Origin: an uncultured Burkholderiales bacterium
Lineage (GTDB): Bacteria > Pseudomonadota > Gammaproteobacteria > Burkholderiales > Burkholderiaceae
Direction of reading: 5' to 3'
DNA length: 64,000 nt
Assembly (NCBI GenBank): GCA_946480465.1
Contig: CAMLJY010000016.1
Coordinates: forward strand, 38,391-102,390
Below the pieces are notes generated by a model. That model was not told the origin of the DNA. It saw only the letters and a list, made by a program, of their open reading frames with translations, and made no database searches. Both the position numbers and the translations under genes were made by a program. Shown here piece by piece: positions 23,001 through 31,259 of the stretch (within the stretch, counting starts at the first letter, position 1; each line of letters starts with the position of its first letter).

Positions 23001-23229
23001 CCTGGTCGGCCACCTGCTGCGCGCTGGCGCCTGGCCAGTAGGCCTGCACCACCATCGCTCGGAAGGTGAATGGCGGATCCTCGTCCTGGCCGAGCTGGAA
23101 GTAGGCCGCGAAGCCGAGCACCAGCAGCACCACCATCAAGTAGCGCGTCAGGGCCGGATGCTCCAACGCCCATCGCGAAATGTTGAAGCGCGAGGCCACG
23201 CCGCCCGCTGCCGGGATTGCCGTCGTCAT
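20071..23229 (-). CDS. RND-family efflux transporter, inner-membrane pump
   Basis: This 1052-residue protein is a proton-driven resistance-nodulation-division pump. The N-terminal transmembrane helix (LTRYLMVVLLVLGFAAYFQLG) is followed by the porter domain (QDEDPPFTFRAMVVQAYWPGASAQQVADQVTDRIE is split here by its DPPF motif), helices 2-6 with GLLVDDAIIAVEMMVRKLEEG carrying the paired aspartates of proton relay, a second large loop, and helices 8-12. The DEDPPF start and LPQGVIGPFFNDDFGD favour the hydrophobe/amphiphile AcrB-like subgroup seen beside single adaptors. GGGAGGA precedes the ATG at 23229. It sits 16 bases after its adaptor gene. No outer-membrane channel gene is present. The substrate is unknown. 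Confidence 0.93.
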   Translation of the reverse strand: MTTAIPAAGGVASRFNISRWALEHPALTRYLMVVLLVLGFAAYFQLGQDEDPPFTFRAMVVQAYWPGASAQQVADQVTDRIERTLQEVPYSDVIRSYTKPGESLTLLQIRDSAPPKEVSNVWYQARKRVGDMRGTLPQGVIGPFFNDDFGDVYGTIYALSADGFSEEELRVFAENIRSQLLRVPDVAKVEIFGAQPEKIFVEVSQKRLAQLGLDMSQVLGQLAAQNAVEAAGVFDAGSQNLQIRVAGAFKSVADLEQLPIRAINPANGLASSLRLSDIAQVRRGYTDPPSVKVRHQGKQVIALGISMAKGGDIIALGQALKARAEGIAADLPAGISLQQVQDQPQAVSRSVGEFVRVLIEAVVVVLAVSFISLGLHTRPLRIDIWPGMVVGITIPLVLAITFVTMYYWGVGLHKISLGSLIIALGLLVDDAIIAVEMMVRKLEEGYDKMRAATFAYEVTSMPMLTGTLITAAGFLPIGLAKSTVGEYTFAIFAVTSAALVISWGVSVYFVPYLGAWLLRTRSHVGANQAHELFDTPFYNRFRALVNWCVQHRWITIGLTLVTFAAGLAGMGRVQQQFFPDSSRPEILVDLWLPEGSTLRESEQISKRFEARLMKEQGVESVTSWIGSGVPRFYLPLDQIFPQTNVSQSILLPKDLATRERLRKSLPALLATEFPEVRGRVKLLPNGPPVPYPVQFRVVGTDAKEVRHWADQAKEILRANPHMRGVNDNWNEQVKALRLDIDQDKARALGVSSQSVAQSSRTGLSGVTVGQYREGDKLIDIVLRQPPEDRNAITDIADGYLPTSSGRAVPLMQVAKVEVGWEPGVLWREGRKYAVTVQGDVAEGMQGPTVTKQVWPKLEELQKLMPADYAIQVAGAQQESSKGTGSIAAGVPMMLFIIFTLLMLQLQSFSRAMLVFLTGPLGLAGIAAALLLLDRPFGFVALLGVIALMGMIMRNSVILIDQIEKDRAAGAATWDAIVEAAVRRFRPIVLTAAAAVLAMIPLTRSVFWGPMAVAIMGGLIVATALTLLALPAMYAAWFRVKPNDGASATAARG

Positions 23230-23245
23230 CGAGTCCTCCCCGGGC

Positions 23246-24403
23246 TCAGCGGAGTGCGGCCGTGGCAGGCGTGGTCGCGGACAGAGGCCCGACGGCCACG
23301 GCAGCCGGCGGGCGGCTGGCTGTCGTTGCGCCCGGCTCGGCATACAGCTTGACGCGCTGGCCCGGCGTCAGCGCGTGCACGCCTGCCGTCACCACCGTCT
23401 GCCCGGCGGCGAGACCGCCGCCGATGACCACCATGTTGCCTTCCGCCCCGGCAATCGCGACCGGGCGGGCCGAGACGGTCATCGCCTGCCGATCCAGCAC
23501 CCACACGCTGGAACGGCCCTGTTGTTCGAAGACCGCCCCCAGCGGCAGGCGAATCACGCCCTCGTGCGCTGCCGACTCGACGACGACGCGCGCGGTCTGG
23601 CCGATGCGCACAGGCGCCTGACCAATGTCAGCCTTGACCGCGAAGGTGCGCGTCGCGGGGTCAGCGGCGGCGCCCACCTCACGCAGCGTCGCGGGGATGA
23701 CTTCCCCGCTGCCCCAAAGCTTGACCTTCACCGCGCCAGGCTTGCCCAGCAGTGCGCGCGCCTCTCCGACGCGGTCCTCCGGGATCTGGAACGCAACGTC
23801 GCGCGGGCCGTCATGGGCCACCCGCAGCACCGTCATACCAGCCTGCACGACCGCGCCAGGCTCGACGTCCACGGCCGTCACCACACCCGCGGCGTCAGCC
23901 GTCAGCGCCGCATAGGCCGCCTGGTTTCCCTGCACGTGGGCTTGCGCGCGGAGCTGCTCCGATTGGGCACGGGCCGATTTCAGCGCCGCCTCGCGCCGAT
24001 CCAACTCGGCGCCACTGATGAAGCCCTGGTCGCGCAGCTCACGGTAGCGCTTGAACTCCGCTTCACTCCACTCGAGGTTCGCCCGAGCGGCGCGCCAAGC
24101 CGCCTGGGCCGCGTCCTGTCCCAGGCGCAGGTCCTGGCCGTCCAGGTGCGCCAGCACCTGTCCAGGCTTGACGACGTCTCCCGCATCGACGAGTCGGCGG
24201 ACGAGCTTCCCGCCGACCCGGAAGCCGAGCTTCGACTCCGTGCGCGCACGGACTTCCGCCGCGTACTCATGGTTCGCGCCGGCCCTGACCAGGCCAACCA
24301 CCTGCGTGCGCACCGCGCGCACCGGCTCCTCCGCAGGTGGCGCTTTCGAGCAGGCGGCCAGAAGAATCACCAAGGCGGACAACGGGACGGTGGCAAGGCG
24401 CAT
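23246..24403 (-). CDS. RND efflux periplasmic adaptor, lipoprotein
   Basis: This 385-residue adaptor links the RND pump to an outer-membrane channel. The signal peptide ends in a lipobox (LAAC), so it is lipid-anchored in the inner membrane. The lipoyl/barrel-sandwich halves are visible as GFRVGGKLVRRLVDAGDVVKPGQVLAHLD and the matching ADAAGVVTAVDVEPGAVVQAG segment, with an alpha-helical hairpin between (about residues 85-150). The start at 24403 begins the signal peptide cleanly (MRLATVPLSAL). A palindromic operator lies about 50 bases upstream, in the gap shared with the divergent hpnC gene. Confidence 0.92.
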   Translation of the reverse strand: MRLATVPLSALVILLAACSKAPPAEEPVRAVRTQVVGLVRAGANHEYAAEVRARTESKLGFRVGGKLVRRLVDAGDVVKPGQVLAHLDGQDLRLGQDAAQAAWRAARANLEWSEAEFKRYRELRDQGFISGAELDRREAALKSARAQSEQLRAQAHVQGNQAAYAALTADAAGVVTAVDVEPGAVVQAGMTVLRVAHDGPRDVAFQIPEDRVGEARALLGKPGAVKVKLWGSGEVIPATLREVGAAADPATRTFAVKADIGQAPVRIGQTARVVVESAAHEGVIRLPLGAVFEQQGRSSVWVLDRQAMTVSARPVAIAGAEGNMVVIGGGLAAGQTVVTAGVHALTPGQRVKLYAEPGATTASRPPAAVAVGPLSATTPATAALR

Positions 24404-24451
24404 GGGGTGGGTGCTCGGTTGGCGCACGCCCGGATGGCGGCGCAATGCTCG

Positions 24452-24473
24452 TTACTGACTGACTGGTCAGTAA
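24452..24473. promoter_or_regulatory. TetR-type operator in front of the efflux operon
   Basis: TTACTGAC and GTCAGTAA form a perfect inverted repeat with a six-base spacer; inside it ACTGAC-TG-GTCAGT is a second perfect palindrome. Such nested palindromes are typical TetR-family operators of RND pumps. The cognate repressor gene is not in the window. Confidence 0.65.
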
Positions 24474-24602
24474 TATAGTCAGCCGACCTGATCTTTGTCA
24501 AACCGGATACACCGCGCCAGGGAGCGTGCCTCGCATCATGGCCAAGCGCTCAACGGCCCCAAGACCAGGGACGCGCGAGCGGCGCCGGTCACAATCGCGG
24601 CG

Positions 24603-25460
24603 GTGAGCGTCGGACACTATGAAAACTTTCCCGTGGCCTCCCTGCTGTGCCCCGCGCCGCTGCGGGCCCCGGTGCAGGCGATCTATTGCTTCGCCCGCAC
24701 GGCCGATGATCTGGCTGATGAAGGCGACGCCCCGCCCGCCGAGCGCATAGCCGCGCTCTCGGACTACCGCGCCGCACTGCATGCGGCCTGGCGCGGCGAG
24801 TCCCGACCGACCGCATGGCCGCATGTCTTCGGCGCGTTGATTCCGGCCGCTCGCCAGCATGGCCTCATGCTCAGCCCCTTCGACGACCTTCTGGACGCCT
24901 TCACCCAGGACTGCGGCAACCCCCAGTACGAAGACCGCGATGAGCTGCTGGACTATTGCCGCCGCTCGGCAAACCCGATCGGGCGTCTGCTGCTGGCGCT
25001 GTACGGCATCGATGATCGCGAGTCGCTGCGGCAATCCGATGCCATCTGCAGCGCGCTGCAACTGGTCAACTTCTGGCAGGACCCCAGCGTGGATTTGATG
25101 CGTGGCCGCTGCTACTTCCCCGCCCGGGACGCGGCAGCGCGCGGGCTCGTGGCGGCCCAGATGCAGGCCGGCCTGGACACGCCAGCCACGCAGGCGCTCG
25201 TTCAGGACCTGTGCACCTGGGCCGAGAGCCTGATGCGCGAGGGCGCGCCGCTTGCCTCGCGGCTTCCCGGACGGATCGGGTGGGAACTGCGCCTCGTGGT
25301 CCAAGGCGGCCTGCGCATCCTTGAGAAAATCGCCTCGATGCAATACCGAACACTGTCGCAGCGCCCAACCCTCGCGAAAGGTGACTGGATGCCGATGATG
25401 TGGCGCGCCGTCTGGATGCGCAGCACCCTTCCTGCCATGGCAGGCGACTTGCCACGATGA
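24603..25460 (+). CDS. hpnC: Squalene synthase HpnC
   Basis: HpnC (285 residues) belongs to the trans-isoprenyl diphosphate synthase fold. In the three-enzyme HpnCDE route it turns presqualene diphosphate into hydroxysqualene. Two aspartate-rich sites are seen: ARTADDLADEGD near residue 30 and LVNFWQDPSVD near residue 155. I choose the GTG at 24603, because family members begin with a sequence like SVGHYENFPVAS; a TTG-initiated frame reaches back to 24495 but adds residues unlike the family. The gene overlaps hpnD by four bases (ATGA). Confidence 0.88.
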   Translation: MSVGHYENFPVASLLCPAPLRAPVQAIYCFARTADDLADEGDAPPAERIAALSDYRAALHAAWRGESRPTAWPHVFGALIPAARQHGLMLSPFDDLLDAFTQDCGNPQYEDRDELLDYCRRSANPIGRLLLALYGIDDRESLRQSDAICSALQLVNFWQDPSVDLMRGRCYFPARDAAARGLVAAQMQAGLDTPATQALVQDLCTWAESLMREGAPLASRLPGRIGWELRLVVQGGLRILEKIASMQYRTLSQRPTLAKGDWMPMMWRAVWMRSTLPAMAGDLPR

Positions 25461-26305
25461 CGCCCGAACGCTACGTCCAGGAGAAGGCGGCCGGCAGCGG
25501 CTCGTCCTTCTACTATGCATTCCTCTTCCTTCCGCCCGAGCGGCGAGCCGCGATCACGGCGTTCTACGCCTTCTGCCGTGAAGTGGACGACGTGGTCGAC
25601 GAAATGCGCGACCCGTCGGTGGCAGCGGCCAAACTGGCTTGGTGGCGCCAGGAGGTGAAGGTGGCGTTCAGCGGCCAGCCTACGCACCCCGTGATGCAGG
25701 CCCTGGCGCCGCTGGCGTCCCGGCACGGCATCGAGCCCCTCCACCTCCAGTCCGTGATCGATGGCTGCCAGATGGACCTCGAACAGACCCGCCATCTCGA
25801 TTACGCGTCCTTGGTGCGCTATTGCCACCTGGTCGCCGGCGTCGTAGGCGAAGTCGCAGCCAACATCTTCGGGCGCTCGCAGGACGCGACCATCGCCTAT
25901 GCGCATCGCCTGGGCCTTGCCCTGCAGCTGACGAACATCATCCGCGACGTGGGCGACGACGCACGCCGCGGCCGCATCTACCTGCCAATCGCTGAACTGC
26001 AGCAGTTCGACGTCAAGGCGCACGAGATCCTCAAGCGCGATCGCCCCTGGGGCTACAGCGATCGCTTTCAAGCGCTGATGCGGTTCCAGGCGGAACGCGC
26101 ACACCGGTGCTACGACGAGGCCTTGGCCTTGCTGCCCGACATCGACCGCGCACCGCAGAAGCCCGGCCTGATGATGGCCAACATCTACCGCGCGCTGTTG
26201 CGCGAAATCGAGGCAGACGGCTTCCAGGTGCTGCACCAGCGCACATCACTGACACCAATGCGCAAGCTGTGGATCGCATTGCGCACCAACTGGCGCGGCC
26301 GCTGA
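25457..26305 (+). CDS. hpnD: Presqualene diphosphate synthase HpnD
   Basis: HpnD (282 residues) condenses two farnesyl diphosphates into presqualene diphosphate. The substrate-binding aspartates are in CREVDDVVDEMRD near residue 48 and LTNIIRDVGDDARRGRIYLP near residue 160, classic squalene/phytoene synthase signatures. The ATG at 25457 overlaps the hpnC stop codon, so translation is coupled. It is the middle gene of hpnCDE. Confidence 0.93.
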   Translation: MTPERYVQEKAAGSGSSFYYAFLFLPPERRAAITAFYAFCREVDDVVDEMRDPSVAAAKLAWWRQEVKVAFSGQPTHPVMQALAPLASRHGIEPLHLQSVIDGCQMDLEQTRHLDYASLVRYCHLVAGVVGEVAANIFGRSQDATIAYAHRLGLALQLTNIIRDVGDDARRGRIYLPIAELQQFDVKAHEILKRDRPWGYSDRFQALMRFQAERAHRCYDEALALLPDIDRAPQKPGLMMANIYRALLREIEADGFQVLHQRTSLTPMRKLWIALRTNWRGR

Positions 26306-26308
26306 GAC

Positions 26309-27601
26309 ATGCCATCTTCACGGCAGGTGGCGATCGTCGGCGCCGGATGGGCCGGCCTGGCAGCGGCGGTGCGGGCGACGCAGCGCGGCCACCGCGTGAC
26401 CGTGTTCGAGATGGCAAGGCAGGCTGGTGGACGCGCCCGCGCCGTCTCCACCCGCGTCGGCGAGTTCGACAACGGCCAGCACATCCTCATCGGCGCGTAT
26501 ACGCGAACACTGGCCTTGATGAGGAGCGTTGGCGCTGATCCTGGCAACCTGCTGCTTCGGCTGCCGCTCGACCTGCGCTACCCCGATGGCCGGGGCCTGC
26601 GCCTGCCCGCAGGAGCACCCCTGCTCGCGTTCGTCCGCGGCACGCTGTCCGCGCAGGGGTGGGCAACAGCGGAGCGACTGCGCCTGCTCCTGTCCGCCGC
26701 CGCCTGGGGCCTTCGAGGTTTTCGCTGCGCCGAAGGCATGACGGTCGCGGATCTCTGCCGCGGGCTGCCGAAGGCGGTGCTGCGGGACCTTGTCGAGCCG
26801 CTCTGCGTGGCCGCGTTGAACACGCCCATGCCGCAGGCCTGCGCGCAGGTCTTTCTGCGTGTTCTGCGGGACGCCCTGTTCAGCGGCACGGGTGGTGCCG
26901 ACCTGCTGCTGCCTTGCCGGTCGCTCAGCGATCTGCTGCCCAAGCCTGCGACGGCCTGGCTGTCCTCGCGCGGCGGGCAGGTTCAGACGGGCGCCCGGGT
27001 CATGGCCCTTGCCGAGGATCCCGGGAAGGGGTGGCTCGTAGACGGACGCCCCTTCGACGCCGTTGTGCTCGCCTGTTCCGCGGCGGAGGCTGCACGGCTG
27101 GCCGCACCGCTTGCGCCGGCATGGAGCAGCCAGGCTGCGGCACTGCGCTACCAGCCCATCATCACTGCCTACCTGGCGGCCTCACCCGGCCCCCCCCTCC
27201 CTTCGCCGATGCTGGCGCTGGATGCAGACGGCGAGGGCCCGGCCCAGTTCGCCTTTGACCTGGGCGCGCTCGGGCGCCCGGCGGGCATCTTCGCGTTCGT
27301 CGCCAGTGGTGCTGCCACATGGGTGGAACACGGGCTCGATGCCAGTGCGGCAGCGATCCTGCGACAGGCGCGCCACCACTTCCCCGGCCGCTTCGAGGGG
27401 CCGGACGAACGCGTGCTGCTGCACATCGCCGCAGAGCATCGAGCAACTTTCGCGTGCACGCCCGGCCTGCAGCGCCCTCGTGCTTGGATTGCCCCCGGGC
27501 TCGTCGCCGCAGCCGACTATGTCGAGGGCCCCTACCCAGCCACCCTCGAAGGCGCCGTGCGCTCCGCCGAGGCAGCGGTCGCGGCGCTCGAAGTGCATTG
27601 A
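26309..27601 (+). CDS. hpnE: Hydroxysqualene dehydroxylase HpnE
   Basis: HpnE (430 residues) is an FAD-dependent amine-oxidase-fold enzyme that reduces hydroxysqualene to squalene. The N-terminal dinucleotide-binding motif is VAIVGAGWAGLAAAVRATQRG, followed by the second part of the fold, MARQAGGRARAV. The C-terminal FAD contact is in GLVAAADYVEGPYPATLEGAVRSAE. The start is three bases after the hpnD stop, giving a tight operon. No squalene-hopene cyclase or other hopanoid gene follows, so cyclisation genes must lie elsewhere or squalene itself is the product. Confidence 0.9.
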   Translation: MPSSRQVAIVGAGWAGLAAAVRATQRGHRVTVFEMARQAGGRARAVSTRVGEFDNGQHILIGAYTRTLALMRSVGADPGNLLLRLPLDLRYPDGRGLRLPAGAPLLAFVRGTLSAQGWATAERLRLLLSAAAWGLRGFRCAEGMTVADLCRGLPKAVLRDLVEPLCVAALNTPMPQACAQVFLRVLRDALFSGTGGADLLLPCRSLSDLLPKPATAWLSSRGGQVQTGARVMALAEDPGKGWLVDGRPFDAVVLACSAAEAARLAAPLAPAWSSQAAALRYQPIITAYLAASPGPPLPSPMLALDADGEGPAQFAFDLGALGRPAGIFAFVASGAATWVEHGLDASAAAILRQARHHFPGRFEGPDERVLLHIAAEHRATFACTPGLQRPRAWIAPGLVAAADYVEGPYPATLEGAVRSAEAAVAALEVH

Positions 27602-27694
27602 CGCCGCGCCGCAAATCCACGGGTCAGCCCTCCACATCGCCGTAGAACGTTTCGCCATGCAAAAATGCCGGCTTCCCGAGGAATCCTTCCATCC

Positions 27695-28465
27695 ATGTCC
27701 ACCAGGAAAGAAGCACAGCAGCCGGCAATCCAGGTGATGGAGCGCATGTTCGCGCTGCTGGACGCTTTGGCCGCCCACCAGGATCCGGTCTCGCTGAAGG
27801 AGTTGAGCGAGCGCACGGGACTGCACCCGTCCACGGCGCACCGCATCCTGAACGACCTGGCGCTGGGCCGTTTCGTCGACCGCCCCGAGGCCGGCAGCTA
27901 CCGCCTCGGGATGCGGCTGCTGGAGCTGGGCAACCTGGTCAAGGCGCGGCTGGATGTCCGCGATGCCGCACTGGCGCCGATGCGCGAATTGCACAAGCTG
28001 ACGCACCAGCCGGTGAATCTCTCGGTGCGCCAAGGCGACGAGATCGTCTACATCGAGCGCACCTACAGCGAGCGCTCCGGCATGCAGGTGGTACGTGCGG
28101 TGGGCGGGCGGGCCCCCCTCCACCTCACCTCGGTCGGGAAGCTGTTCCTGGCTCATGACGATCCGCAGCGCGTACGGGCCTACGCCACCCGCACCGGGCT
28201 GTCGGGGCACACCCGAAACAGCATCACGGATCTGCCGCACCTGGAGCGCGAACTGGCCCAGGTTCGCCACACGCAGATCGCGCGCGACGACGAAGAGCTG
28301 GAGTTGGGCGTCCGCTGCATGGCCGCGGGCATCTTCGATGACCAAGGCAAGCTGATTGCAGGCCTGTCGATCTCGGCACCGGCCGATCGGCTCGAAGAAT
28401 CCTGGACCGACCGGGTGCGCTCGACGGCAGCACAGATCTCTGCCGCTCTCGGGCATCGCGGCTGA
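27695..28465 (+). CDS. IclR-family transcriptional regulator
   Basis: This 256-residue regulator has an N-terminal winged helix-turn-helix (about residues 12-75; SLKELSERTGLHPSTAHRIL is the recognition region) and a C-terminal IclR effector domain (LVKARLDVRDAALAPMREL to the end, with VGKLFLAHDD and GVRCMAAGIFDD). The start at 27695 is chosen for a GAGGA upstream and a normal N-terminal length; an earlier ATG at 27665 would add ten residues. It is in the same direction as hpnCDE but separated by 93 bases. Neighbours do not reveal its target or effector. Confidence 0.87.
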   Translation: MSTRKEAQQPAIQVMERMFALLDALAAHQDPVSLKELSERTGLHPSTAHRILNDLALGRFVDRPEAGSYRLGMRLLELGNLVKARLDVRDAALAPMRELHKLTHQPVNLSVRQGDEIVYIERTYSERSGMQVVRAVGGRAPLHLTSVGKLFLAHDDPQRVRAYATRTGLSGHTRNSITDLPHLERELAQVRHTQIARDDEELELGVRCMAAGIFDDQGKLIAGLSISAPADRLEESWTDRVRSTAAQISAALGHRG

Positions 28466-28483
28466 CTTCGCGCCGCAAGTGGA

Positions 28484-28505
28484 AACGCCGCCCTCGGGCG
28501 GCGTT
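28484..28505 (+). terminator. Hairpin downstream of the IclR gene
   Basis: A nine-base stem AACGCCGCC/GGCGGCGTT with a four-base loop follows the stop codon. It lacks a real T-tract, so its strength is uncertain. It lies between two convergent genes. Confidence 0.55.
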
Positions 28506-28527
28506 CACCGGCAGGTTAACTGGGTCG

Positions 28528-29550
28528 TCAGGAACCGCCAGCACGCTGCGCTGGCGCGGTCGCACCGACCCCCGCCTGGCTCAGCCACTTGCGAATCCGC
28601 TCGGCGTCGCCGATGCGGGAATACTTCCCTGCGGAGTCCAGCAACACCATGATCAGCTTGCGTCCGGCGAGCTGCGCCTGCATCACCAGGCAACGCCCAG
28701 CCTCGGAGATGTACCCGGTCTTCTGCAGGCCAATCTCCCACTCCGGGTTGCGCACCAGGCCATTCGTATTGCGGAACTGCATCAGCCGGTTGCCGACGGC
28801 CACCTGCGTCTGCTGGGAAGTGGACAGCTCGCGCAGCACCGGGTAGCCCATCGCCTCACGCACCAGCAGTGCGAGGTCACGAGCGCTCGACTGGTTCTTG
28901 CTGGACAGGCCGGTCGGCTCCACATAGTGCGTATCGCGCATGCCGAGCGCGGCCGCCTTCTGGTTCATCGCTGCGATGGCCGCGGACAACCCGCCCGGGT
29001 AGTGCCTGCCCAGGGCGTTCGCCGCCCGGTTCTCGGACGACATCAGGGCCAGATGCATCATCTCGCCCCGTGTCAACTGCGTGCCGACGGCAAGCCGGGA
29101 GTGACTGCCCTTTTCGGTATCGATATCGTCCTGGGTGATCGTCAGGACCTCGTCCATCGGCTGGTTCGCCTCGCTCACGACGAGGCCGGTCATCAGCTTG
29201 GTGATCGACGCGATCGGAAGCACAGCCTGGGGGTTCTTGCTGAACAGCACTTCGTCCGTCTCTTGATCCACGACCAAGGCGACGCTCGATTTCAGGTCCA
29301 GCTCATCGTCCTCGTTGTGCAGGCCGAGCAGTTGCCCCATCGAAAGCCGTGCTGGAGCGGCCGGGGCGACGCGCATCGCGCTCTTGCGCAGTGGGCCACG
29401 GCTTCTGGCGGCCTGCTTGCGGACGACGAACTTCACCGAAGCCGCGGCGGGCTTGCGCGCAGAGGATTTCGAGGCACGGTCCGCCGCGTGCACGGGCGCG
29501 ACGCCCATGCAAATCAAACCCAACAGCAGCGCAGAGAGCAACTTTTTCAT
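28528..29550 (-). CDS. pbpG: D-alanyl-D-alanine endopeptidase (PBP7 type, S11 family)
   Basis: This 340-residue exported penicillin-binding protein trims peptidoglycan cross-links. The signal peptide covers residues 1-22 (VHA-AD). A basic, Ala/Lys-rich linker follows (about 25-70). The three active-site motifs are present in order: SITK in LPIASITKLMTG, SEN in LMSSENRAANALG and KTG in GLQKTGYISEAGRC. The start at 29550 opens the signal peptide (MKKLLSALLLG). PBP7/DacB-like and DacA-like enzymes share this fold; the SEN motif and length favour the endopeptidase. Confidence 0.88.
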   Translation of the reverse strand: MKKLLSALLLGLICMGVAPVHAADRASKSSARKPAAASVKFVVRKQAARSRGPLRKSAMRVAPAAPARLSMGQLLGLHNEDDELDLKSSVALVVDQETDEVLFSKNPQAVLPIASITKLMTGLVVSEANQPMDEVLTITQDDIDTEKGSHSRLAVGTQLTRGEMMHLALMSSENRAANALGRHYPGGLSAAIAAMNQKAAALGMRDTHYVEPTGLSSKNQSSARDLALLVREAMGYPVLRELSTSQQTQVAVGNRLMQFRNTNGLVRNPEWEIGLQKTGYISEAGRCLVMQAQLAGRKLIMVLLDSAGKYSRIGDAERIRKWLSQAGVGATAPAQRAGGS

Positions 29551-29602
29551 TACGACACCACGCAAGAGGCTGGGACCAGACGACGCTCAGTGTAGGGGGA
29601 TG

Positions 29603-29642
29603 AAAAAAACCGCGCAAGATCAAAAGCTTGCGCGGGGTTTTT
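29603..29642 (-). terminator. Terminator after leuA
   Basis: The nine-base stem CCGCGCAAG/CTTGCGCGG is followed by seven T residues on the minus strand. It also has GTTTTT on the plus side, but no plus-strand gene ends here. Confidence 0.9.
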
Positions 29643-29658
29643 CAAGGCATCTCTGGGT

Positions 29659-31200
29659 TTACCCTTGGGCTGCCACCCTGTCCAGGTTGGCGTGCAGCTT
29701 GTTCAACGCCGATAGATACGCCTTAGCCGACGCGACCACGATGTCAGGATCCGCGCCCACCCCGTTCACCACTCGGCCCCCATGCTGCAGCCGCACGGTG
29801 ACCTCTCCCTGCGATTCTGTGCTGCCGCTGGTGATGGCATTGACTGAATAGAGGACCAGTTCAGCGCCACTTTGGACCTTCGACTCGATGGCCTTGAGAC
29901 TGGCGTCCACCGGACCGTTGCCATCGCTGTCTGCGCGGAACTCCTGGTCGCCGGCGGCGAAGACCACGGCGGCATGCGGACGCTCACCGGTCTCGCTGCG
30001 CTGACTCAAGGACAGCAGCCGGTAGTGCTCGCGCTCGGCGGTCACGCTCTCGTCGCCGACGAGGGCCAGAATGTCCTCGTCGAAGATCTCGCTCTTGCGG
30101 TCGGCCAGATCCTTGAAGCGGGCAAACGCGGCATTGATCTCCGACTCCGATTCCAGCTCGATCCCCAGTTCCTGCAAGCGCTGCTTGAACGCATTGCGCC
30201 CTGAGAGCTTGCCCAGCACGATCTTGTTGGCCGTCCAGCCGACGTCCTCAGCCCGCATGATCTCGTAGGTGTCGCGCGCCTTAAGCACGCCGTCCTGGTG
30301 GATGCCGGAGGCATGCGCGAAAGCGTTCGCCCCCACCACGGCCTTGTTCGGCTGCACCACGAAGCCCGTCGTCTGGCTGACCATGCGCGAGGCGCCGACG
30401 ATCTGCGTGGTATCGATGCCGAGTTCGAGGCCGAAGTAATCGCGGCGGGTGCGCACCGCCATCACCACTTCCTCCAGCGAGCAATTGCCCGCACGCTCGC
30501 CCAACCCGTTGATGGTGCACTCCACCTGCCTCGCACCGCCGATCTTCACCCCGGCCAGGGAGTTCGCAACCGCCATGCCGAGGTCGTTGTGGCAGTGCAC
30601 CGACCAGATCGCCTTGTCGGAGTTGGGAATGCGCTCGCGCAGCTGGCGGATGAAATCGCCGTAGAGCTCGGGAATCGCATAGCCCACGGTGTCCGGGATG
30701 TTCAGCGTCGTCGCGCCCTCGTCGATCACCGCCTCCAGCACTCGGCAGAGGAAGTCCGGCTCCGAGCGATATCCGTCTTCGGGCGAAAACTCGATGTCGC
30801 CGCACAGATTGCGCGCAAAGCGCACGGCCAGTTTCGCCTGCTCGTACACCTGCTCGGGCGACATCCTGAGCTTCTTCTCCATGTGCAGGGCACTGGTGGC
30901 GATGAAGGTGTGGATACGTGCGCGCGGCGCGCCTTTCAGGGCTTCCGCGGCACGGGCGATGTCGCGATCGTTGGCCCGCGCGAGCGAGCACACGGTCGAC
31001 TCCTTGATGTGGTCGGCGATCGACCGCACGGCTTCGAAGTCGCCGTTCGAGGAGGCGGCAAAGCCGGCCTCTATGACGTCCACGCGCAGGCGCTCCAGCT
31101 GACGTGCGATGCGCAGCTTTTCTTCCTTGGTCATGGACGCGCCAGGCGACTGCTCGCCATCGCGCAAGGTGGTGTCGAAAATGATCAGGCGGTCGCCCAT
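29659..31200 (-). CDS. leuA: 2-isopropylmalate synthase, type 1
   Basis: LeuA (513 residues) catalyses the first committed step of leucine synthesis, condensing acetyl-CoA with 2-ketoisovalerate. The catalytic barrel begins [19 protein letters not shown], and the metal site is in [16 protein letters not shown]. The signature [14 protein letters not shown] is present. The C-terminal LeuA dimer domain (about 390-510) is the leucine feedback site. AGGAGA precedes the ATG at 31200. It lies 59 bases downstream of a second, type-2 synthase gene and probably shares its transcript. A strong terminator follows. Confidence 0.96.
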   Translation of the reverse strand: MGDRLIIFDTTLRDGEQSPGASMTKEEKLRIARQLERLRVDVIEAGFAASSNGDFEAVRSIADHIKESTVCSLARANDRDIARAAEALKGAPRARIHTFIATSALHMEKKLRMSPEQVYEQAKLAVRFARNLCGDIEFSPEDGYRSEPDFLCRVLEAVIDEGATTLNIPDTVGYAIPELYGDFIRQLRERIPNSDKAIWSVHCHNDLGMAVANSLAGVKIGGARQVECTINGLGERAGNCSLEEVVMAVRTRRDYFGLELGIDTTQIVGASRMVSQTTGFVVQPNKAVVGANAFAHASGIHQDGVLKARDTYEIMRAEDVGWTANKIVLGKLSGRNAFKQRLQELGIELESESEINAAFARFKDLADRKSEIFDEDILALVGDESVTAEREHYRLLSLSQRSETGERPHAAVVFAAGDQEFRADSDGNGPVDASLKAIESKVQSGAELVLYSVNAITSGSTESQGEVTVRLQHGGRVVNGVGADPDIVVASAKAYLSALNKLHANLDRVAAQG

Positions 31201-31259
31201 GGCGTGGTTCTCCTAACGTGTCAGCGGCGCGTGCCAGGCGGGGGCATCGAACGGCGGCA

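Noticed and set aside
28484..28505. Strong terminator for pbpG and the IclR gene
   Set aside because: The hairpin is good but has no T-tract on either strand, so I list it only at low confidence.
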